Program-made: the position numbers and the translations under genes
Source: Candidatus Protoclostridium gallicola
GTDB lineage: Bacteria > Bacillota > Clostridia > Christensenellales > Pumilibacteraceae
Direction: 5' to 3'
DNA: 64,000 nucleotides
Assembly (NCBI GenBank): GCA_904387375.1
Contig: CAJFLE010000005.1
Location: 21,309-85,308, forward strand
In this document: in pieces, positions 26,748 to 33,123 of the stretch
Numbering within the stretch: the first letter of the stretch is position 1
Layout: every line of letters starts with the position of its first letter
Notes under the pieces: generated by a model
The model's input: the letters and a program-made list of their open reading frames with translations, nothing else
What the model was told of the DNA's origin: nothing
The model's database searches: none

Positions 26748-26763
26748 TTATGATAATTTGACG

Positions 26764-26793
26764 AAAACCCGAAGGATTCAGCCTTCGGGTTTT
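26764..26793. terminator. Bidirectional terminator between nitroreductase and ypeB
   Basis: AAAACCCGAAGG pairs with CCTTCGGGTTTT around a 6-nt loop, with T runs on both strands, serving the two convergent operons. Confidence 0.88.
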
Positions 26794-26823
26794 TCGTTTG
26801 CAAGATCGTATAAGTTGTGAACT

Positions 26824-28146
26824 TTATGCGACGAGTTTGCCCTGTTCGTCGTCTATGACGCGGAGGATGTCCACCTGCGTGCCGTCGCAGGCGTCGACGT
26901 ATACGAAATAATCAAGCCCCTTATACGTGCCGGCGACTTCGTAGCAGAGGCGTTCGGACGAGCCTTTCGGGATGACGGCGAGGCGCACGTTCGTGACCGT
27001 CAGGCGGGAGGAAACGCACTTTTCGGCGGAAGCCGGGGTCATGCGCGCGGGCGGATAAGCGCGCTCGCAGTGGTTGGCGCAGTATCCGCACGCCTCGGCG
27101 CCAAGCAGCGCGCCGTCGGTCAGCGACACCTTAATTTTGACGAGGTCGGGATAATATATTATTCCGTCCGACTCGGGCGCGAGATTTATAACCGCCGCGG
27201 AGCCGCTCTCGTTGTACCACACGGGAGTGAGGCAGCCGCAGTAGCCGAGCGCTTCGGCATATTCGAGCGCTTTTTCCGCCGCCTCATCCTCGCCGAGTCT
27301 GCCCTTGCCTTCTGTTTCCCTGCCTATCGCCGCGGAAGCTATCATGCCGCCGCATTTCGTGACGCTCGCGTATGCGTCGGCGCCGCCGGCGGTACCTTCG
27401 ATCTCGTACATGACCGCGGCGCCCGTGCTTATGCCGACGATCTTGCCGCCCTCTATGCCGAGTTTGTCGCGCGCGACCGCGAGCGCCTGCTCCTCGCTTA
27501 TTTCGGGCAGGCCGTCCAGCCCTTTCCACGACGATTCGTTATCCGCGTCGGAGAACGGTCCGTCGTATATGATGCTGGGATATTCGATAACCGCCTCGCC
27601 CACGCCGACGGAGATATTCAGGCCGGCGTCTATATCGTTTATGACCGAATAGCCGTCGGTGCCTATCCTGCCCGCCGCCTCGGCGAGCTGGCGGCGCACT
27701 TCCGCCGCGGCGGAGTGTATATCGTCGAACTGTTCTTCGTATGCGGATACGTCCGCGCCGCTGCCCGCGCTGCGGATATAGCTTGCGGCGAAGTCGCCCA
27801 CCTGATTGAGAAACTTCTGCAGGCCGGTATGTTCGTACATATCCACGGGCAGGCGGCCGACCACTTCGGCGGCTGCCGCGGCGTCCTTGTATACGTCGGC
27901 GGCGATCGACATGTTTTCGGCGCGCGAACCGGACACGAGCAGTTTTGCGAGGCTGTTTTCCATCTCGCTCACCGAGTCGAGGCTGTCGTGCAGCGCGTTT
28001 TCGTACACGTACTCCATCTGCATACGCGCGTTGTCGGCGCGCATGCGTTCGCCGTACAGCCACACGGACAGCCATACGACGACGCCTATGAGCGCCGCGA
28101 CGAGCATTACCGTCATTATTATCCAGATTTTATGCGAAACTTTCAT
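26824..28146 (-). CDS. ypeB: YpeB, spore germination protein
   Basis: A 440-residue membrane-anchored protein with one N-terminal transmembrane helix (about 8-30), a helical domain and PepSY-type repeats in the C-terminal half (for example SEEQALAVARDKLGIEGGKIVGI and LGEDEAAEKALEYAEALGY). YpeB stabilises and localises the cortex hydrolase SleB in dormant spores. Its sequence and its place behind sleB establish the identity. GGAG lies 7 nt before the ATG, within a segment that repeats half of an upstream palindrome; see findings. Confidence 0.88.
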   Translation of the reverse strand: MKVSHKIWIIMTVMLVAALIGVVVWLSVWLYGERMRADNARMQMEYVYENALHDSLDSVSEMENSLAKLLVSGSRAENMSIAADVYKDAAAAAEVVGRLPVDMYEHTGLQKFLNQVGDFAASYIRSAGSGADVSAYEEQFDDIHSAAAEVRRQLAEAAGRIGTDGYSVINDIDAGLNISVGVGEAVIEYPSIIYDGPFSDADNESSWKGLDGLPEISEEQALAVARDKLGIEGGKIVGISTGAAVMYEIEGTAGGADAYASVTKCGGMIASAAIGRETEGKGRLGEDEAAEKALEYAEALGYCGCLTPVWYNESGSAAVINLAPESDGIIYYPDLVKIKVSLTDGALLGAEACGYCANHCERAYPPARMTPASAEKCVSSRLTVTNVRLAVIPKGSSERLCYEVAGTYKGLDYFVYVDACDGTQVDILRVIDDEQGKLVA

Positions 28147-28181
28147 AAATAAACTCCATTATAAATATTTTTATCTTACCG

Positions 28182-28246
28182 TTCGCGCCGACACAAGCGG
28201 TAAAACTCCATGGAGTTTTGCCGCGCAATGTCGCAACCGGCGCGAA
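28182..28246. repeat. Large nested inverted repeat between sleB and ypeB
   Basis: Outer arms TTCGCGCCG / CGGCGCGAA, an inner GACA/TGTC, and a perfect 18-bp core AAAACTCCATGGAGTTTT flanked by CGG/CCG form a long hairpin or cruciform. A second CGGCGCGAA copy lies at 28251-28259. No U tract follows on the minus strand, so it is not a simple terminator. It could protect the sleB mRNA or control ypeB translation. Confidence 0.8.
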
Positions 28247-28264
28247 TCATCGGCGCGAAACACA

Positions 28265-28975
28265 TCATGCCCGTGCGAAAGAGTGGCGGCCGATCGTCAG
28301 CTCGACTTTCAGCGACCATATCCACTTGCTCGTCGCCGTTGCGGGGTTGTAGTAGTACAGACAGCCGTTGGTGGGATCCCAGCCGTTGACCGCGTCGCGG
28401 GCGGCGTTTCTGGCCGTTTCGTTGGGCGTGTAGTTGATCTGTCCGTCGGCAACGCAGGTGAACGCGTTGTTCTGGTAGATGACGCCGGAGATCGTGTTCG
28501 GGAACTTGGACGAGCGCACGCGGTTTAGCACGACCGCGGCGACGGCCACCTGTCCGGTGTATGGTTCGCCGCGCGCTTCGGCGTACACGCACCTGGCGAG
28601 CAGATTCATGTCGCTGGTCGAATAGCCGCCGGTAGCGCCGGACGACGAGGACGAGCTCAGCGTTATGCCGAGCGCCTTTTCCGTGCGGGAGCCTACGATG
28701 CCGTCCTGCGTCAGGCCGTAGTCGCGCTGGAACGCGATGACGGCGGCGCGGGTCTTGGGGCCCCATATTCCGTCCACGGCTATTTTGTAATAGCCGAGTT
28801 CTTTGAGTCTCTGCTGCACTTTCTTTATGTTCGCGGCGGTGTCGCCCTTGACTATATTGGCGGCGACGGCCGTGATGGAGACGCCGGGTTCATACCGTCC
28901 GACCGCCTCCCCGGCGATACCGACGAAGCACAGCGTCAGCGCGAGCGCAAGGCAGAGGACTTTGAGTTTCTTCAT
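28265..28975 (-). CDS. sleB: SleB, spore cortex-lytic enzyme
   Basis: A 236-residue exported protein: signal peptide (about 1-25), a peptidoglycan-binding domain (IKKVQQRLKELGYYKIAVDGIWGPKTRAAVIAFQRDYGL, about 50-90), a serine-rich linker, then a hydrolase_2 catalytic domain (about 120-236). The catalytic domain includes the glutamate in VYAEARGEPYTGQ. SleB cleaves spore cortex muramic-lactam peptidoglycan during germination as a lytic transglycosylase. AAGGAGG precedes the ATG. It is followed 118 nt later by ypeB. Confidence 0.94.
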   Translation of the reverse strand: MKKLKVLCLALALTLCFVGIAGEAVGRYEPGVSITAVAANIVKGDTAANIKKVQQRLKELGYYKIAVDGIWGPKTRAAVIAFQRDYGLTQDGIVGSRTEKALGITLSSSSSSGATGGYSTSDMNLLARCVYAEARGEPYTGQVAVAAVVLNRVRSSKFPNTISGVIYQNNAFTCVADGQINYTPNETARNAARDAVNGWDPTNGCLYYYNPATATSKWIWSLKVELTIGRHSFARA

Positions 28976-29008
28976 AATCAGCCTCCTTATCGCAAATTAA
29001 GACAAAAT

Positions 29009-29039
29009 AAGTATGCGCCGCGCGTTGTGAAAATATTTG
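29009..29039 (-). promoter_or_regulatory. Candidate sigma-G promoter of sleB-ypeB
   Basis: CATACTT (29009-29015) resembles the sigma-G -10 element CATACTA; CAAATA (29034-29039) stands 18 bp upstream in place of TGAATA. sleB is sigma-G dependent in Bacillus. The element overlaps the upstream region of divergent spoIIR. Confidence 0.4.
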
Positions 29040-29059
29040 CCGCGGGAAAAATTCCGCGT

Positions 29060-29569
29060 ATGAAAAAGTATATCGCAATCGTAATTTCGCTGCTGCTCGC
29101 GCTCGCCGTACTGCCGGCGGCAAGCAGCTGCGCCTCGTCCGACAGCCCGATACGCATACATATCCGCGCCAACTCGGACGGCGAAAAGGATCAGGCTGTC
29201 AAATACATCGTCCGCGACGAGATTGTGGACTACCTTTCTGCTCCGCTCGCCGCGGCGCGCGGACGCGAGGACGCATACCGCATAATCTCTTCGCGGCTGG
29301 ACGGCATAAAAAATACCGCCGCGGACAAACTGTCCGAATGCGGTTTCTCTTACGGCGCGAACGCCTATATGTCTTACGAATATTTCCCCGACCGCGACTA
29401 CGGCGACGTCACCTATCCCGCGGGATATTACGACGCGCTCATCGTCGAGCTGGGAACGGGTACGGGCGGAAACTGGTGGTGCGTCGCATACCCGCCCCTG
29501 TGTTTCTACGGCGACGACGGCGAGGAGTTCGGTTATTCGAGCATAATCGCCGAGCTGCTCGGGCTGTAA
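29060..29569 (+). CDS. spoIIR: SpoIIR, signalling protein for sigma-E activation
   Basis: A 169-residue exported protein. The signal peptide MKKYIAIVISLLLALAVLPAASS is followed by the family core IRIHIRANSDGEKDQAVKYIVRDEIVDYL and the signature LGTGTGGNWWCVAYPPLCF. It is made in the forespore and triggers SpoIIGA to process pro-sigma-E in the mother cell. A 7-bp hairpin (CGCGGGA/TTCCGCG) ends 3 nt before the ATG and leaves no obvious free Shine-Dalgarno. The track GTG start 11 codons upstream also lacks one. Confidence 0.92.
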   Translation: MKKYIAIVISLLLALAVLPAASSCASSDSPIRIHIRANSDGEKDQAVKYIVRDEIVDYLSAPLAAARGREDAYRIISSRLDGIKNTAADKLSECGFSYGANAYMSYEYFPDRDYGDVTYPAGYYDALIVELGTGTGGNWWCVAYPPLCFYGDDGEEFGYSSIIAELLGL

Positions 29570-29573
29570 AGCC

Positions 29574-30383
29574 TCATATCTCTTCCACGCCTGCGGGTGC
29601 GCAGCGGACGGCGAAACAGCCGAAGCCGTGCGAGCGGAGCAGTTTTTCCTCCTTTTCTCCTCCGCCGAGCGCGTACAGACAGCCGCCGCTGCCCGTCAGG
29701 TGCGGGGTCAGCCCCGCGCTTTCCATAAGCTCCGCCGCCGCCTTTATGCGCGGGTTGAGCAGGGCAGCCGCGGGCGCGAGGTCGTTGATAAGTTCCTCTT
29801 CGGGCACGGAGCCGAGAGCGAGGGCGCGCACGAGCGCGTCGCTGCAGCCGCCGGAACCGCCGCCCAGACGGTCGAACGCTTCGTAGCAGGCCGCGGTGCC
29901 GACCGCTCCGCAATCGGCCACGAGCGCCGAAAAGGAGGCCGACGAGGGCACGGATTCGGTCGCGTCGCCGGTGCCGGTCACGCGCGCCGTGCCGCCGCGT
30001 ATCATGAACAGTACGTCGCTCCCTATGCGGGGAGCGAGTTTTTTTACATCGACGCCTGCGAGCTTCTCCGCCGCCCACAGCACCGCCGCGGCGTCGGCGG
30101 ACGAGCCGCCCATGCCTCCGCCCACGGGTATGCCCTTCTTCACCGTGACCGACAGGCGCAGGCCGCACTCCTTTTCCACGAGCGCGGCAGCCGAAAGCGC
30201 GGTGTTGCGTTCGGGATTCACGGAAGCATTGAGAAAACGCACCCGCGTCCGGTCGGACGGGAGAATTTCCGCCTCGTCGAAAACGGTCACCGAGGTCATC
30301 ACGCTGTCCAGCGTATGCAGTCTGCCCCGCCTGCCCGTTATGTATAGGGAAAGATTGAGTTTGCCGTATGCCCTGACTTTCAT
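29574..30383 (-). CDS. ispE: 4-diphosphocytidyl-2-C-methyl-D-erythritol kinase
   Basis: A 269-residue GHMP kinase of the non-mevalonate isoprenoid pathway. KVRAYGKLNLSLYITGRR is the N-terminal substrate block. The GHMP ATP loop is IPVGGGMGGSSADAAAVL (about 90-107), and the C-terminal motif LTGSGGCLYALGG completes the site. The start at 30383 lies 6 nt after TATAAT and lacks a Shine-Dalgarno, so the mRNA is predicted leaderless. The convergent spoIIR stop is 4 nt away, and the upstream gene is sipL-like, a neighbourhood known from clostridia. Confidence 0.93.
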   Translation of the reverse strand: MKVRAYGKLNLSLYITGRRGRLHTLDSVMTSVTVFDEAEILPSDRTRVRFLNASVNPERNTALSAAALVEKECGLRLSVTVKKGIPVGGGMGGSSADAAAVLWAAEKLAGVDVKKLAPRIGSDVLFMIRGGTARVTGTGDATESVPSSASFSALVADCGAVGTAACYEAFDRLGGGSGGCSDALVRALALGSVPEEELINDLAPAAALLNPRIKAAAELMESAGLTPHLTGSGGCLYALGGGEKEEKLLRSHGFGCFAVRCAPAGVEEI

Positions 30384-30389
30384 GATAAT

Positions 30390-30417
30390 ATTATAAATCA
30401 AAAAGGCGTTTCCGCAA
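30390..30417 (-). promoter_or_regulatory. Promoter, leaderless type, of ispE embedded in the preceding terminator
   Basis: TATAAT (30390-30395) with TTGCGG (30412-30417) 16 bp upstream. The -35 hexamer sits in the loop and arm of the sipL terminator hairpin, so the two signals share DNA. Confidence 0.5.
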
Positions 30418-30429
30418 AGGAAACGCCTT
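30398..30429 (-). terminator. Terminator of the sipL-like gene
   Basis: AAGGCGTTTCC pairs with GGAAACGCCTT around a 5-nt loop, followed by TTTGATTTAT on the minus strand. Confidence 0.85.
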
Positions 30430-30458
30430 GACGAATTTTGTCGTATTTTGTCGATTGA

Positions 30459-31931
30459 TCATTTTGTGCGGAAAACGAATACCTTGTCGCCCCGGCTCAG
30501 AGGAAAATCGAGCTCGTCGTTCTGCATGAGCACGGTTTCGGGCGTGACCCGGAGTTCCCTGGCGCTGTCCCACAGCGTTTCGCCGCCCGACGCCACATAT
30601 ACCGAGATCATGCCCTTGCGATCGGGGTACGGTTCGCCGCACACAGCCGCCGTAACGGCTTCGGCCTTCACCTCTTTCGCCGTCTGCAGGCAGAAGTGCA
30701 GTTCGCACCTGACGTTAAGCTCGCCCAGCCGCGACGGCCGCACGCTTATCTTGCCCACCGCGCCCGTCACGTCGAACAGCGTATCGTCGTCCGCCTCCAC
30801 GTCGGTGACGACCTTGAACGGTATTTCGGCGGCGCAGGAGCTTTTGCGTCCCGCTTCGGCGTCGGCATAGATGATCGTTCCGGTAACCGCTCCCTCGATG
30901 ACCGCCCTGCCGTATTCGCAATACGCCGACAGCGGCTGAGCCGCGAAGCAGCACAGCGCGAGCACTCTGTCCGCGTTCTCGCCCTCTGGCAGCGTTACGG
31001 CGCCTTCGGCCTGGCCGGATACGCAGTGCTCGCCCGTCACCGCCACGCCGCGCACCGGAGTGCGGGTCAGGGTCAGTTCGCAGTCGGGGCTGAACGCGTC
31101 CACGGCGCAGCTTGCAGCGAGTTCGGAGTATACCGCGCCGGTAAGGTCGACGGTCACTATAAAGGTTATGCCCTCTTCGCTCTCCTCCGCCGCCACGGTC
31201 GCGCATACCGCGCGCATCTGTACGAGATCGCCGCGGCGCGCGCCTTCGGCCGCGAGTTCCTCGCTGAAAGGCAGTACGAGCGCGAAGGGCTGCAAAGCGC
31301 CGTCCGCCGTCAGTCCCATGCCGTCGATGCAGACGTCGCCGCTCACGGTCACCGAGTCGAGCCCGGCCTCCGCGCCGCTTATGCAGGTGCGGGCGTCGGC
31401 GCAGACGTAGCGCGCCAGTTCCACTTTATTTTCGGAGCGCACTTCCGCCTTGCCCGTCACTTTCGCGACGAGACGGGAAAACGTCATGCGGCTGTCGCCG
31501 GTGAACACGCCGTCGCTCTGCGGCAGCGGCTCGGGAATCACCGAACGTTCCTCGGCGTACAGCGTTATTTCTATGACGGAAGCGAGCGTGACGCTGTCGT
31601 TTTCCACCGAAACCACGTCGGTGTCGAGCACTCTGCCCACCGCCGTGACCGAGGACGAGGGAGTTATGCCGTCCAGCTCCGCGCGGTCTGTGAATTCCGT
31701 CCAGCCGCTTTCGCGCGACAGGCCGTCGCCGGACGACGCCACGATGTCGACGGTTTCCCTGCCCGCCAGACGCACCTCGCCCGTCAGCGTTTCGCTCACG
31801 CGGACGTAGCAGGAAGCGCACGCCGAAAGCACCTTCGTCACGCCGCCGCACCTGATGTGCGTCTGAGCTATCGTCTGTATTTTTCCTATCTGCCTGATGT
31901 ATCCGGCTATTGCGTTTTCGGTCGAGTCCAT
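30459..31931 (-). CDS. SipL-like spore coat morphogenetic protein (SPOCS/DUF3794 repeats plus LysM)
   Basis: A 490-residue protein with repeated DUF3794 (SPOCS) beta-domains in the first 400 residues and a C-terminal LysM domain (YVASGGETLWDSARELRVTPETVLMQNDEL, about 445-475). This is the architecture of Clostridioides difficile SipL, the functional counterpart of Bacillus SpoVID that binds SpoIVA and anchors the coat. Synteny with ispE and spoIIR strengthens the call. AAGGAGG precedes the ATG, and a mother-cell sigma-E-like promoter lies upstream. Confidence 0.82.
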   Translation of the reverse strand: MDSTENAIAGYIRQIGKIQTIAQTHIRCGGVTKVLSACASCYVRVSETLTGEVRLAGRETVDIVASSGDGLSRESGWTEFTDRAELDGITPSSSVTAVGRVLDTDVVSVENDSVTLASVIEITLYAEERSVIPEPLPQSDGVFTGDSRMTFSRLVAKVTGKAEVRSENKVELARYVCADARTCISGAEAGLDSVTVSGDVCIDGMGLTADGALQPFALVLPFSEELAAEGARRGDLVQMRAVCATVAAEESEEGITFIVTVDLTGAVYSELAASCAVDAFSPDCELTLTRTPVRGVAVTGEHCVSGQAEGAVTLPEGENADRVLALCCFAAQPLSAYCEYGRAVIEGAVTGTIIYADAEAGRKSSCAAEIPFKVVTDVEADDDTLFDVTGAVGKISVRPSRLGELNVRCELHFCLQTAKEVKAEAVTAAVCGEPYPDRKGMISVYVASGGETLWDSARELRVTPETVLMQNDELDFPLSRGDKVFVFRTK

Positions 31932-31953
31932 TTGTTCCTCCTTGCTGTCCGTA

Positions 31954-31983
31954 TAATCTATGCCCGGCCGCGCGCGTATATTC
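31954..31983 (-). promoter_or_regulatory. Candidate sigma-E promoter of the sipL-like gene
   Basis: GAATATA (31977-31983), 14 bp, CATAGATTA (31954-31962) fits the sigma-E pattern (ATATT-type -35, about 14 bp, CATACAnTA). Mother-cell expression is what a coat-anchoring protein would require. Confidence 0.5.
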
Positions 31984-31984
31984 C

Positions 31985-32015
31985 AAAAAAAAGTCCCGGG
32001 TCTGTGCCCGGGACT
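31985..32015 (-). terminator. Terminator of the acidic zinc-ribbon gene
   Basis: AGTCCCGGG pairs with CCCGGGACT around a 6-nt loop, with TTTTTTTT next on the minus strand. Confidence 0.9.
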
Positions 32016-32022
32016 CCGTCCG

Positions 32023-32484
32023 TCAGAATGTGAATCCGTCGTCCTCGTCTTCGTCGTCGTCCTCGCCGTCGTCGGCGAAGTCGTCGGGATTGATATATTC
32101 GAAATCGTCCTCTTTGGGTCCGACGGGTTCCTCTTCCTCCTCTTCTTCCTGCTCTTCCTCGTCGTCGAGCACCACGAGAGGCAGATCGTCCTCGTCGTCG
32201 AGATCGGAAACTTCCTCGTCGTCCACCCATTCGTCCGATTCGCTTTCTTCCGTTTTTTCCTTGGCGGCCTGCTCCTTCTTGCACTCTATGCACATATCCT
32301 CGCCTTCTTCGCAGTAGTTGGTATGGCATATAGGGCAGAGCCTGCCCTCCGCTTCGTCCTCGTCGGGAAGCAGAAAATTCGCTTCCATAAGGCCGAGTTC
32401 GGCCTTGCAGACGTCGCAATACTGTTCGCCCACGGGCATGTAGTTAAGTTCGCATCTCGGGCACAGCGTGTACTTTCTTTCCAT
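32023..32484 (-). CDS. Acidic double zinc-ribbon protein, function unknown
   Basis: A 153-residue protein of two parts. The first 70 residues hold two zinc-ribbon-like CxxC pairs (CPRCELNYMPVGEQYCDVC and CPICHTNYCEEGEDMCIEC). The remaining half is a low-complexity Asp/Glu tail, including runs such as EEEEEEE, ending DDGFTF. Nothing identifies the substrate; acidic tails like this often bind basic proteins or mimic nucleic acid. AGGAGA lies 11 nt before the ATG, and a strong terminator follows. The codon bias fits the neighbours and the opening MERKYTLCPRCELNY looks like a conserved clostridial family, though I cannot name it. Confidence 0.65.
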   Translation of the reverse strand: MERKYTLCPRCELNYMPVGEQYCDVCKAELGLMEANFLLPDEDEAEGRLCPICHTNYCEEGEDMCIECKKEQAAKEKTEESESDEWVDDEEVSDLDDEDDLPLVVLDDEEEQEEEEEEEPVGPKEDDFEYINPDDFADDGEDDDEDEDDGFTF

Positions 32485-32545
32485 AATACAGACTTCTCCT
32501 GTCCAGTTTATGTAATATGATTTTATTGCGCGATCCGCGTTTGTG

Positions 32546-33034
32546 TTACTGCGGGCGCGTAAGATCTATTATACGCTTTTTCTTTTTTTCGGCATACGCG
32601 CGCGTATTCACGGTGCCGCCGGCGTCGGCATAGTTTACGACGAGCACGACGTCGGACTTGTCCACCATGTATTTGTTGCGCTTGTTCATGCAGTATTTGC
32701 TGTACGCGTTGGAAACATACGTCACCTCGGCGCACGCGGCGAGAATTTTGTCGTAGCGGAAGCGATCCGCCGCGGCGAGTCTGTCGCTCTGCCCTATATA
32801 CGGCACGGCCGCCTCCAATTCGATATCCGGATATACGTCCTTTAAGTCGAGGACGCACTCCGCGAACCAGGTGTCCGCACCGAGAGCCATGCCCGTTATA
32901 AAGCGGGTATAGCCTTCTTCGATAAGCTGCACGACCGCGGCGCGCATGCGCTCCATCAGTTCGGCGTGCTGCCTGCTGCCTTCCGCGAAAGGTATTTTCT
33001 GCGGACGGTTGCCTGTCAAACATACTGCGTTCAT
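32546..33034 (-). CDS. YpsA/DUF1273-like SLOG-fold protein
   Basis: A 162-residue Rossmann-like protein of the SLOG superfamily (YpsA/YoqJ group). VCLTGNRPQKIPF corresponds to the TGHRPxKL hallmark, and GYTRFITGMALGADTWFAECVLDL and SDVVLVVNYADAGGTVNTRAYAEKKKKRII match the nucleotide-binding fold. YpsA influences cell division and some SLOG proteins bind nucleotide ligands; the role here is unknown. The start at 33034 lies 7 nt after TATAAT without a Shine-Dalgarno, so the mRNA is predicted leaderless. It is divergent from pepV. Confidence 0.75.
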   Translation of the reverse strand: MNAVCLTGNRPQKIPFAEGSRQHAELMERMRAAVVQLIEEGYTRFITGMALGADTWFAECVLDLKDVYPDIELEAAVPYIGQSDRLAAADRFRYDKILAACAEVTYVSNAYSKYCMNKRNKYMVDKSDVVLVVNYADAGGTVNTRAYAEKKKKRIIDLTRPQ

Positions 33035-33041
33035 ACCGCAT

Positions 33042-33070
33042 ATTATACACACCGACTCCCGCCTTGTCAA
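33042..33070 (-). promoter_or_regulatory. Sigma-A promoter, leaderless type, of the YpsA-like gene
   Basis: Perfect TTGACA (33065-33070), 17 bp, TATAAT (33042-33047), ATG 7 nt further. Confidence 0.82.
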
Positions 33071-33088
33071 TAAGTTTTCGCAAAAATC

Positions 33089-33117
33089 TTGACTTTATTT
33101 TCAAAACGAAATATACT
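33089..33117 (+). promoter_or_regulatory. Sigma-A promoter, leaderless type, of the pepV-like gene
   Basis: TTGACT (33089-33094), 17 bp, TATACT (33112-33117), ATG 6 nt further. Confidence 0.78.
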
Positions 33118-33123
33118 ACTTAT

